Source: Marchantia polymorpha subsp. ruderalis
Taxonomy: Eukaryota; Streptophyta; Marchantiopsida; Marchantiales; Marchantiaceae
Direction: 5' to 3'
Assembly: GCA_037833965.1 (NCBI GenBank)
Contig: AP031351.1
Location: 1,872,501 to 1,936,500 of the forward strand
DNA: 64,000 bases
Shown: piece by piece, positions 14,828 to 25,981 of the stretch
How the letters are laid out: each line of letters opens with the position of its first letter
How positions within the stretch are numbered: position 1 is the first letter of the stretch
Made by a program: the position numbers and the translations under genes
Notes under the pieces: model-generated
The model's input: the letters and a program-made list of their open reading frames with translations, nothing else
Told to the model about the DNA's origin: nothing
Databases searched by the model: none

Positions 14828-15016
14828 CTACTTCTTCTTCAAATCTTCATGAATGTTCATACCTAATATACTCTTCGACTCACCCAAATACTTCATCTTG
14901 AAAGCAAAGTTCAAGTGATTCTTGCATACATCAACTTCAGATTGTTTTTTTGTCAAAATGAGCATGTCATTCACGTAAAATACTAGAACAATAAACTTAA
15001 AGATCTCATTATTCAT
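14828..15016 (-). pseudogene. Copia reverse transcriptase fragment (catalytic box YVND)
   Basis: This open piece of 62 codons carries the polymerase active-site motif as YVNDMLIL, followed by KYLGESKSILGMNI, which corresponds to the family's L-G-x-x-I segment. The first aspartate of the usual YVDD box is Asn at residue 16, so catalysis would be lost even without the flanking stops. Further upstream on the same strand (about 15.05-15.25 kb) lie the SLYGLKQAF and VFLYENLEENIYM motifs of the same domain in broken frames. Confidence 0.85.
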
Positions 15017-16059
15017 CTTCTTTCATGTATATAAAGATTAAACACAATCTGTGATAAATGTTGTAACTTTATGAACTCGTCAAATGTTGTATTTCGCTGA
15101 CAAAAAGCTTGTTTCAATCCATATAATGATCAAAGTTATATAGAATTCAACTTGTCTTGATACTTATTGTCAAAACCAACGAATTGTCTCATATAGATAT
15201 TTTCCTCTAGATTTTCATAGAGAAAAACAATAACTACGTCTATCTGATCCATAACAAAATTAAATATTGCAACCATTGCACATACTAGACAAATTGTAGC
15301 ATACTTTGCTACATATGAATTTTTTTTTTATAGTTCACACCTTTTCATTGTGTGAAACCTCTAATTATCAACCTAGTTTTGAATATATTTTTCTTGTCAC
15401 ATGCTAGACTATTCGTTAGCTTAGTACATCCATTTGAAATCAATCAATGCTTGAATTCTAGGAAGCTCAACTAGATCAAAAGTCTTGTTATCAATTAGAT
15501 ACTAAATCTCACGCTCCATAGCAGCATCTCATTCAAAATTTATACAGAAAAAAGTTCTCTTTGCTACTATACGATAATATGTTACTCTAGTTCATCAAAT
15601 TTTTTCTCCATCTACATAAAAGCTTCTTCTTGTGTCACATCATTAATCACATATTGATCAATTCACATTCAACAATATTTATGAGTGGTAATTTTTTCTT
15701 GTAAGTTTGGAGAGTCTGAAAACTTTTTCTCCTTTTTAGTGATATTGGCTCATTGTAAAAAACATCCTTATTGACAATATCCTTACAAGATACTAGATAC
15801 TAAAGCCTGAAATCCTTCACATCACTAGCATATTTAAGAAAATGACACTTCTTGAATGTACGATCTAATTTAATCATATTTTCCTTGAATATGACAAGAT
15901 AACAATACAACAAAAAGATTTTCAAATGACTTACATTAGTCATTCATTTGTATCTTAAGTCAAAGGTGTCAAGAAATTGACTGCACTAGATCAAAATATT
16001 TTATCAAATATACTGCAATATTGAAAACTTCAATTCAAAATTCATATGATAAATCAAAT

Positions 16060-16520
16060 TGATTCAACATACTACGCACCTTCATCAACACCGTTTGATT
16101 GAAACTCTTAAAAATAATAGTCTATTGCGAAGTATATATTGTGGTGAGATGAAGAGTGATACACTCCTCTTTGCAGTAATTCTGAAATTCCTCAAATATA
16201 TACTCCGTGCCATTATCCATAAGTAACTATTTCATATTTTTTGAGTCTCAACTTGGACTCTCCAACTTTTGAAAGTTGTAATAATCTAAAACTTGTGTGT
16301 GAGGAAAAATTAACACACAAAAACTTTGAATATTCATCAATAAATGATACATAGTATAATTTTCAAAAAATTAAAATTTAGAAGAGTATCTCCACATGTG
16401 ATTATGTACATAGTCAAGTAATTTCTTGGATCTGTGAGTTTCACCAACAAAAAATTGTATATATATTTGCCCATAATACAATGTTTGCAAAACTCCAATC
16501 CAACTTTACACATGCTAGGT
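16060..16520 (-). pseudogene. Copia GAG-pre-integrase and integrase fragment
   Basis: The minus strand first gives a zinc-binding-type LEFCKHCIMGK motif typical of the segment before Copia integrases. Next comes a degraded core beginning LDYVHNHMW, where intact families have an LDYIHSDVWG-like start. It ends with a stretch resembling the usual (D)NGGEY...EEF..CKEEGI..H.T..YTPQQNG block. Several stops interrupt it and the PQQNG part is mutated. Integrase would insert the element's cDNA into the host genome; this copy cannot. Confidence 0.75.
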
Positions 16521-16964
16521 AAAAATTTCCTCTACTCTAGAAGAAACATGTACCTAGTACTCATGTGTCATAGCCTAGAATGTCATACATAAGACATCTC
16601 AACTCAAGATCTAGTAAAGTGAACTTTTTCATAATTTAGGATTTAGGATGAAATCCTAAATTTGCTTGCATCCGCATCTACCCACGATGGATCCTTGGAT
16701 CGATCGACAAATACTTTGATTGATTTTCACTTGTCATCTCAAAATTTGACTCTTGTGGTAATAACAATTTGAGGTTAATCGAAATGTCAATGAAGGAAAC
16801 TTATCAAATTTTGTCATCCACGTTTGTTTGCATCAATCAAATTTTCTGTGTCTATATTATTACTTAATATAGATAAAAATTCCAATAATAATCCAATGAT
16901 AAGTTCTAAGAATTTGGTTTTTTAATGAACACAATATATGATGAATTATATATAATATGATACC

Positions 16965-19900
16965 AGTGATATAACCAACTATATGTTATCTAAGTCGTAA
17001 TGTTTTGAATTAAATACGTACATGTCGAAGCTTCAAAATTGAAAGGAGCAAGTTGAAAAATGTGTTTAGAAATAAATCAAAAAATCAAAATTATTGTGAA
17101 AAATTATGAGTCAAAAGAAAATGTATAGCATAAGAGTTTCAAATTTATTTGAAGAGTTAGTTTAGATCTCAAAATAGATTATTTGAATGTGTTAAACTTT
17201 TTTCTTGACTAGGTTAGAATGTATTACATAAGCTAGAAAATAAATAAAAATTTGAAAGCAATACAGTGATATCTTTTCAATAAAAAATGCTCTCTTGCTT
17301 ACACGGTGTTTCACAAATATCTTAGGCGGCTAAGGAATACGAGTGAAGTCTTAGTTAAAAAATAGAATGATAATGACACACCCTATCATGTTTCCAACAT
17401 GACAAAGTTCAATCTCTTAACGCCTCATCTCACATGAGGAAATGCTATCCATCCAAACCCGAATTTTTTAAAACAATCCTAATCTTAAATTATGATCTTC
17501 ACAATTGTTCATGTACGGTAAGATGGAAAAAAAGTTAGAAATAAAATTAGAAGTAGAAGAATCTGACTCGGGTTCAATTTGAGAAAAATCTTTCGAATAA
17601 CTAAAAAAAACAATACATGTACATTAATCTATACAAGTCTTTACGGTTTTCAAATTACCTACCAAAAGGAACATAAAAGGTAATAAGGGTATTGACTTTT
17701 ACCTGTCCACAACGTATGAACTCACAATGACTGTAACTATTCATCTCATCCAAGCCTATTCTCTCGAATCCCTCCCCCGAGATGAACAGAATGGAAATAA
17801 TCTCCAGTTCTCACTTGGTAAGTGAGTTGCAATTTTCCAGGACTAACCATTTCTGCAAGTGTAATTAGGATCTGAGTCCAACGCAATAACGGGAATAATG
17901 TCCGAGCAGCCAAATTACATGACTGTTTGTAAGTGCAACGACACAACAATAATATCTCCCGCTTGTGAAAGGTCTTGGAATTTCGGGAACATCATGGCCT
18001 GAATTTAAAGCGCGTATGAGGAACAAGCGAACACTTTGAGGAATTTGGGTGCGAACCGAAGGCCTTGCTTAGGTTTTAAAAGTTAGAAAGATGTGTAAAG
18101 TTTCATGAGGCATGACATTTACATATAATACACATATCATTGGATAAATTCATTCGTTCGTGCGACTTTTATTAATTCTACCACTCGAGCCAAGGAGCTT
18201 CGAACCCACGACCCAACAGTCACGGAAGAGTGGACGCAGTGCAGAGATATCTCCACGTTTTTCATTTGATATATCACACACGATAATTGCTCGATCATAA
18301 AGGTGACCAACAGCCAGATACTGTCTTGTGCAAAACGTGCTTGGCGTTGTTAAATGTCTCGGTCCTTCTTTTCCTTGCCAACGATGTCACCACCACCGAC
18401 TATAGCTTGGTCTTGGTCGAGTCCAAATAGACCTAATAATATCCACAATAAGGTTATGAAAAGGGAAGGAACTCAACTTCTCGATGACTCTCGAAGTCAT
18501 AAAATTCTCTTGAAAGTCACGGATTTGGCTTCTTCTTGACTTGCTTCGATCATGAATGGTGTCGAGATAATGCCAACTTTCCACCTCACTTTGATAACCT
18601 TTGGTCTCTACCGCACTTGTCCATGCTCCTCTTCTTTTCCAGTCACACTCATCGTTGTCGACAAGACTGTTGATGCATCAACCGGAATGCGTTGGTGTGC
18701 ATAATAGTGTGGATAAAGAACGACGGTACTCGAAGAAAGGCTGATTTTCAAAATAATTCTAAGCTTTTAGTTTCAGGAAGCGATACTTTTTTTCTTGCTC
18801 AGACCTCAGACAGACCTGTCGGCTTATTCAACCATACTAGTGTAGGACTTTCCCTTGTAGCCACATGTGAGAGGTTTCCATTCGCAATCCTATGATTCTT
18901 GAGACTTTCCACTTTCTTTAACTATTTCAACCACATCAACCTCTTTCAAACTGATCCCTTAGTTAACCTTCTCTGAGATATACACTTTATTGGTTTGGAC
19001 CACACTTATCCCAAACCACATTATATGCCCTAAGTTACACTGAACTATAGGGAAATGTAGTTTAGTACTTTACACCATGTCATTGCCCCCACTGTTATGT
19101 TGCCAGCCCGTATGCCGAGCCGAGCGTATCGATGATGGTCTCGCAGTCTAACATGTGGAAGTCAGCACAATTCTTGTGCGGTGGGGGTTTTTCTTACGGA
19201 ACGTGGTCGTCCTTTTCTCTTCCTTGTGAGTGGAACTCTATTTCCGAGAGTGATCGATATATTACCAATCTGATTGCTTCTACCTTCTTCTTTACATTTC
19301 TAAATACCGTCATCTGAATAAGCGCAAGGCCTTGGTTGAAGCTCAACCGAAAACTATCACGAGTTCAATTGGATGATACAGTCATGTGTCTTAAATGTGT
19401 CCTCATTTCATGACCCAGAGATACTTGTATATAAGGATACTCTGGAAGTTCAGTATGAGTAGGATCCATGAGCAACTGTGTGTGAAGTCAAGCTGAGGAG
19501 AGAACAGGAAAATTTTGTTTCTATTTCAATCATTTTTCTCACCATAAAGCACGTAACCGCGAACCCAGAAAACTCGGGAAATCTATGTGACTCCTGCATG
19601 GTATGATCTACGACTGATCAACGTCGAAGGTTTGTGCCTTTCCAGTAAATCAAATCTAGGAGTCCAATCTGAAGTAAATAATGATATGCCCTTATACTGT
19701 TTCAAAAGCTTCCTCTGCTGCGATGTTCAATTATTGTATTTCTGGTCACATAAGACCATGTGGTTCTATGGTTACACTCGACTATTCACTTGAATATATG
19801 TTCCGGGTTTAAAATATTATGTTTCTAAGGAGTGTCCACTTGAGTACAAAGTTGCAAGTGTTCTTGGTGATTGTAGATAATCTACGTATTGACAAGGTTG

Positions 19901-22900
19901 TACATAGTCCAAATATGCATCTGAGACGAATTATTCCAAGTGAAAAAATTCACCTACTTAAGTTGGAAGCTACCCTATCGTCGGCACTTGCGGGATTCCC
20001 AACTCTAGTCAATTAGTGGGGTGCAAAATACGAAGGTCGGACTAAAAAACAAACTTCGAAAATCCAACTATTTCAAACATGCTTCGCCACTCGCGACATT
20101 CCAAACAGGAAAAGCGTAGAAAAATCGGAGAAATCAAATAATTCTTGGGAGGACCTGATCGAGGAATGGGTCGCTTTGGCATCATGCATTCAGCGCTTTC
20201 GCACTTTCTTTCGAGTCAGATATGGTGTAGATAGAGTTTCTAGAAGGGGAACAAACGAGGAACGAGAGAGTGGGGAACAAGAGCGAGAGCAAGTATTGTC
20301 AGAAGAACAATCGAGATGTCTGCTCTTAGGGGAAAGAATTTTTGTCCTTTGATCTGGGTGATAAATTTCCAGGTGGAGATAGATTATAATTTACTGAAAG
20401 CAGCAGCGGCAGCAGGTAGGCCTTTCCATCTACGACTGGAAGCGGTCAGACAACCGTATCATCACACTCAAAAGACCATACATGGCCCCCTACCCTTCAA
20501 TGGAAGAATAAAAGGACGTCCCCATCTATGATAGCTTTCTTAGCATTTTCCCTCATCAACAAGAACATTATAAACACATCATTACCTCAGGAGAAACAAA
20601 TTGGGAAATTGGGAAAAAATTTAATATAATTTTCAGAAATAATCAATATAAAAATAAGGAAAGAAAAGCTGAGTGAACCTCGGTTGCCACTAGAAAAAGG
20701 TCAGTGGCCATCTTTTAAAGCTCTAGGAAAACAAGCAAGGTCGTTTGAGCATGTTAGCATGGCACGAAGTTGTCAGCTGGTGTTTTCAGATTAAGTTGTG
20801 CATCTGGACTGGACTTTCTGGGAGTGTCAAAGCGCAAAATTATAGAAAAGTCTATGTTTCTACGGCCAATATCATAAATGCTCTAGCAGCTCAGTTGTGA
20901 AGATCTAGAAGACTATCTGAATTTATCTCACTGTTAGATATTTTTACCTATCACTGTATTGCCCTCTTTTTTAATAAAGATATAACTTTGAATGTCATTC
21001 TCTAGGACCTCTGCTCACCAAATTATAAAACGATTACTTTTACCTGGAAAATAGATCTTCTTACACATGCACTCGCGGATAATAAAGTTATATAGAAACT
21101 TCTTTTTCACACATCCCCTCAAGGGACCCCAGCTGCTAGTAGACCAAAGAAATGGGATCTCGAGGATCAGAAAGATTTGACGTCCCAGAGTTTCAAGCAC
21201 CACCGAAAGCAACTTCCAAATCTCCGATCGTAGAGGTTTCCGGTGTGAGGAAGAATTGGCCAGTGGGCAGACGCTTCGAGAGCATCTCCAACGAAACAGG
21301 AAAAAGAGTCAGAAGTCCTCAAATTTGACATTTGAAGCCCAAATATACAAAAATCTAATAAAAATCAAGAATCGTTTATTAAATAAAAATCATTTATCAA
21401 TAAAAATAATTTATTAATACATTTAATAAGGTGAAAACTCAGTCACATCGGTGAGAGATAAACGTAACTATATTTGTACATCAGTCTACCCCTTCCTAGT
21501 TGGACCTACGCAATACTGGCCGGTATCTAGATCGACGATGACAGGAGTGACACACGTCAGTGGATCTAGAACGTGTGCCTGGCATCCGTCGATATCAGAT
21601 AGTGCTCCAATATTTAACGAGCAGTTTACAGATAAGGGCAGGAGACTGTGATTTGGGGTAATGTAGAAATGCTGGAAACTGAAGGGGTCAGGTTCGAGTC
21701 TAACGATGATTAACGGGCTCGGAGGAACCATGTATATCCATGAGCGCCGCAGACTGCACAGAGTCTCGGACACTGAGATACTGCATTGGTTCGATATCAG
21801 TTGGGGTCGGTTTGTGAGCCCTCACGACCTGGACAGACGAGTGGTCATGACTCGGGTCAGTCCGTCAGTGACTCGGGTCGAGCGAGCGACTGACTGGAGT
21901 CCTCCTCTGAGTTGGCGACTGACGTCACTTGGCGAGACAGCGCGAGTCGCGGCTGCTCTTCGTCACAACGACGGCGCCCAATAACTCCATGTGGTCTCGA
22001 CAATGAATGAAATGCACCCTGGAGGGACTGGGGCCTGGGCCCCGGACTCTGGGTCTGGGTCTGGTTCTGGGCCTACCGAGCCCGAGCCCGACCCCGACCC
22101 CAGGTCAAGCAGATCGAGGCCCATGGGTTGAAGGAACTGCTGGGAATTTAGCCAGGTGATGCCCAAGGCTCCCCCAGCAGGTGTACGAGTATTTGGTCTG
22201 ACAAAGGACGCCCCGAGTGGAGAGGAGTAGAGTAGGGAGGGGTGGAGGACATATACGGTTACCATAGCTGGAGGTGGTCAAAACTGTTCATCGAATAATG
22301 GCGCTCGGATCCCATACGGGGCCTGTCCTGGGAGTCCTACCCTAGGATAGGACCGGACTAGAGAGATAGACAGAGAGAGCTAGGCCAGAGTCGCCTGACG
22401 GACAGATGAGCAAATGCGTGCTCCTAGAGCAGAACGCTCTTGTCTGATGCTGATCTGGACGTTGCGGAATGACAAAGCGCGCAGGCTCGACGACAAAATC
22501 TCGAGCCATCGCTGCCTTTGCTTTGCTCGCTCTGCTGCAGGTCGCCAAGAACGAGAAAAAGGTGCGCGCTGCAGGGGCCGAGAGCATTGTACCTTCCTGC
22601 CTGGGACTGCGTACTAATGCGTCGACTCGAGTACAGTGTACAGACGAAGAAAGGCAGCAAGATGAGGCAGCGGATGTGAGGTGCGAGCGAATGTGCTCGT
22701 TGCGCAGAAGGCAAGACGACGAAACACGTCGGCTCTTTGTCACGGAACACTTCGCCTCGCCTCGGACGGAGGGAGGGAGGGAGGGAGGCAAGGCAGGACG
22801 GGAGCTGTGACGGATGTTTTCGTGGTTCGTTCGCCGTTCCAGCGTCCGATGCATGCTCGCTTTTCTGATGAGCGGTTCTTGCACGGGGTTGATGTCGATT

Positions 22901-23940
22901 TCAAGAATAAACTTTTAGCTTATATTATAATTAGACGTTTCGATGGCAGCAAGAGTGGTTTCTGCCGTTGCTCGTAGTCGCTTACGGCTGCACTGCAGCC
23001 ATCAGCGTCAAATATTTTTTTTCGTGCAACAAGATTATTGTCTAGAGATTTATGTATTCACCTTCCGCCATTTTAAGGTATAGATGTTTCTGCTCACGTT
23101 GGCGACGCATTCCACATACACGTAGGAAAGAACAAGGACATGGGATAGGCCGAAATTCTAAGGGAGCAGTCACTTACTTCGCTGCTTCCGAATTGAATTT
23201 CTTACTCCGTCGTACGTTCTCAAATCCTTTCAAATTCACAAGATTACATTTCGGAATCGCTCGACCGCTGGGTAGAAATTTCGGATATAACAGAAATGTC
23301 GATTCTTGAACATCGACAAACAAAGAGAATAACAGATCATGGAGCAGTCGCATTGTCGCGACTCACGAGTTTTATTAACACTGAAGTGGACATTACAGAG
23401 CTAGAAGTTGAAGTTCCTCAACTCGGAGCGATCCCGGATTTCGTGTACACTGTTCCACCAGCCTTGTGTCAACCAATCATCGAAGTTGGGCCCGACTGAG
23501 AAAAAACATTCTCCACCTGGTGTAGATGTAGGTCTTCAGAGATCAAAGACTTTCTTCTGGTACTTTTGTCCGCTAAAGCTACATGAACTTTCTATGGGTG
23601 ACATTTTTTAAGGGTCTGCTGATTCATAGACCCACCAAAACTGAGAAACCCGGAAGTCTATCTCGTCACCGAAATCATGACTGAAAATCTACATTGCTTC
23701 GGGTTCAACTTTGTTGACGACCTACTTGTAAACTGGTGTTTCGACCATGTCCTATGACAATTTCCGGCAGATGCTTGAATAATGTAATATACAAAGACAC
23801 CAAGCTGTATCCTTCTATTGCTATTTCTTTCTGCCGGCTTGAACCAAAGAGAACGCGAGATTCTTCGAAATTGGTTCTTTCTGAGAGAAGGAGAAGTCCC
23901 CCCTTTTGGGGACCGTAAGTGCTACGAGTATGTAGCCCAC
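16965..23940. other. No recognised gene; 5' flank of the Copia relic and mixed DNA
   Basis: The first few hundred bases should hold the element's 5' LTR, but I could not match it to a partner copy. From about 17.7 to 21.3 kb the DNA is of moderate AT content with short frames only. From 21.4 to 22.9 kb it is more GC-rich, with low-complexity tracts: GGGTCT-like hexamers facing GACCCC-like hexamers around 22040-22105, and GGGA repeats near 22767-22790. No domain is recognised anywhere in it. Confidence 0.45.
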
Positions 23941-23946
23941 ACAGCG

Positions 23947-25198
23947 TTACTCGACCTTTTGCCTCTTGGGCAACGAAGTTGGTAGAATCTCCAGCAAGTC
24001 ACCGCTTCCGCACTTGGGACAGCAAGGATTGGCCTTCGGAAGCATAATGTACATGAGGCAGCGTTGGCAGCCAAGAGTAACCATGACTCCTGATTCATCG
24101 TCGGCGAACACGCTCGCGTTCGTAGTGTCACAAGCCTTGCCGCACGAGCTCGCCTCCTCCTTCAAGTCGTCCGATTCCTCTCCTTGGAAGCTCATGATGG
24201 AATGGGAGGAAGAATGGGAAGAGCTCGACGATGCGCAGGACCAAGCGGGGCGGCAAGCCTTGAACGAAGGCGAGGGAGGAGACGGAAGATTCAGAGACAG
24301 CGCTTGCAGAGAAGTCAGGCTGGAATTGGTGCAACCGGAATTGTTCCTGCTCAGACTTCGGAAATGCGAGCGCTTCAAAGCATCCTTCACTTTCTCAACA
24401 GTACACACACTCGATTCCTCCACTGCAGCCGAAATGTCTTCCGTCTTCGAGGAAAAGACGGTCCCGTTGAGAAGGCCCTCGCCGTCCTTCGTTAAGGTAC
24501 TGCCACAATCGAACTTCAGCGAGAGTTCGAGCTTGGTCGCCTCCCCAGAGGCGAGATGATCATTCCAGTTGGAGAGCTTCTCCTCGAGCGTGGAGCTCTT
24601 ATTCCTGGAGTGTTTCTTCGCACCCAAGCCGGGATCACTCAAGCCAGACAGACCAGCGCCGAAAGAATTGCGCAATGGGCTCGACAGCTTCTTCCGAGGG
24701 TCCTTGTACGTGCTTGTCCCGGTGATCCTATCTTTAAAATAGATATTGCCCGACTGAAATCATCAACAAGGAGGTAATGCAATGAGTGTCTCGTCATAGA
24801 TAAGTCGTCGTCAGAGTAAAGCAAATGACTGAAGTCCTCGGCCGAATTCCAGACAACGGATTCGCGCCTCGCACCGGGAATTTCAAATGAGTGATGAAAT
24901 CTACGACTAACAGAAACTCACAGCAGCCAAAACCGACCTAACAGAACAAGCTAACCTACGGTCGGGTCCCAGTTCGCAGAATAGTCACCTGTAAGTCCAA
25001 ACATTTCTCCCAGCCTGCGGGAAGAGGGGGATTCGGATCAAGTTCCAGGAAAATTTTGCGAAGGCTGGATGGCAGCATGCTCTCGATGCCGTCGTCCAAC
25101 TGGTGATCAAACTGGCGCTCGTTGTCCATTCCTGCTGTTCTTTCCATAATCATCTCGCCGCGCCGCGCCTCGAACAAGAGGAACTCAAAAGGAGGCAC
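23947..25198 (-). CDS. CFL1: CFL1-like WW-domain transcriptional co-regulator (two exons)
   Basis: Exon 1 is 25198-24989 and exon 2 is 24753-23947; the intron (24988-24754) has GT and AG ends and splits between codons. The product is about 338 aa. Residues 59-90 form an atypical WW domain: LPAGWEKCLDLQ (W63) is completed across the splice by SGNIYFKDRITGTSTYKDPR, with Tyr86 in place of the second Trp and Pro89 kept. LxLxL (EAR-type) motifs lie at 145-149 (LELSL) and 222-226 (LSLNL). Ser-rich stretches follow. The C-terminus has a Cys4 motif (C299, C302, C314/C315, C318; GCQRCLMYIML then CPKCG) and a basic LPKRQKVE tail. This WW plus C-terminal Cys motif matches the plant CURLY FLAG LEAF 1 family, known to act with HD-ZIP IV factors in epidermis and cuticle; nuclear location and repression are inferred. 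Met17 or Met19 are alternative starts. Confidence 0.85.
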
Positions 25199-25868
25199 GC
25201 GCGGAAACCGGAATTTTTCGCCCGAGTGCAGCTAGCAACGTAACGCCAGTCCCGCCAGGGCGATGTTAAGCAATGCGGTGAGAGACTTAATTAATGAACG
25301 CAATTTAACAGCGGCCCCGGGCAAATGCAGTTCTAGTCCGAGGCAGATTCCGTCCTGCGGCGAGGAAATTGTGGAGATGGATTCCCAGAACACAGCATCC
25401 GCAGAGGCGGATAAATTGCAGCCGAGATGACGGGACTCGCGAGCGGCGCAGCGAAGTCGTGTCAACGTCGCCAGGTGCTCTCACCTCACCGCCCCTACTC
25501 CGGTCACGCTCACGGCGAAATCTGTCTCCCGAGTTTCGGCACTCGGGGCAAACTCACGCTGGCCGCCGCGGGCCACGAGCTGCAGCGAGAGAAAGAGCTT
25601 TTGGGATGAATGGGCCGAGAGAGAGAATGGGCCGAGACTAGACCGCGGAAGGAAGGAAGGAAGAAAGAAAGAAAGACGACGGCACGAGGAATGACGACAG
25701 GAAGAAAGGTAGGGCGACGAAAGAAAGAGCCGCAGCAGCAGCAGCAAGAAAGTAAAGGGCCTGACGCTCGCTCTCTCGCTCGCTTGGCCCCTCTTTCTCT
25801 TTCTCTCTCTCTCGCTCGCTCTCGTCCTCACGCGAGCACCTCCTTTTCTGTCTGTCTGCGTCGCGCTC

Positions 25869-25891
25869 CCTCTCTCTCTCTCTCTCTCTCC
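25869..25891. repeat. CT/GA microsatellite
   Basis: A pure CT run on the plus strand. It would be GA in the leader of the minus-strand CFL1-like gene. Confidence 0.9.
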
Positions 25892-25974
25892 CAGACTCTT
25901 CTGACTCTGGCTCAAGGTTCCGTCTCTTCTCTGTCTATATGTCTGCCTGTCCTTTAGGCTACCTTGCGGCCCTC

Positions 25975-25981
25975 TATATAT
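25975..25981 (-). promoter_or_regulatory. Candidate TATA box of the CFL1-like gene
   Basis: A TATATAT run on the minus strand lies 777 bp upstream of the proposed start codon. It is followed in transcript direction by the GA-rich tract, so a start of transcription near 25945 would give a long GA-rich leader. It is one of few TATA-like sites in this GC-rich flank. No transcript evidence is available here. Confidence 0.3.

Larger units (their letters stand above)
14040..16963 (-). mobile_element. Ty1/Copia LTR retrotransposon relic
   Basis: Read on the minus strand, the segment gives Copia polyprotein pieces in canonical order: GAG-pre-integrase (LEFCKHCIMGK near 16.45-16.5 kb), integrase core (16.06-16.44 kb, ending around EEFQNYCKEECITLHLTTIY), reverse transcriptase (about 14.83-15.5 kb, with LEENIYM and SLYGLKQAF), then RNase H (14.05-14.8 kb, with CTRPNIAL and WIFKYLKSTKYY). 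Just upstream, near 16955-16962, the minus strand reads TGGTATCA, the first eight bases of the initiator-Met tRNA primer binding site. Frames are broken by many stops and shifts, so it is inactive. No LTR pair could be matched by eye, so the outer borders are uncertain. The order PR-INT-RT-RH is what separates Copia from Gypsy. Confidence 0.85.

Noticed and set aside
18180..18225. tRNA-like T-arm (GGGTTCGA on the minus strand)
   Set aside because: No acceptor, D-arm or anticodon arm could be matched around it, so no tRNA is called.
22342..22884. 180-codon minus frame
   Set aside because: No family motif; overlapping frames of 108 and 113 codons exist on both strands and the upstream part contains GGGA repeats.
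23966..24559. 197-codon plus-strand frame opposite the CFL1-like gene
   Set aside because: It mirrors exon 2 of the minus-strand gene, which has the WW and Cys4 motifs and proper splice sites.
25481..25957. Open frames with RERERE or SLSLSL strings
   Set aside because: They arise from the CT/GA microsatellites upstream of the CFL1-like gene.
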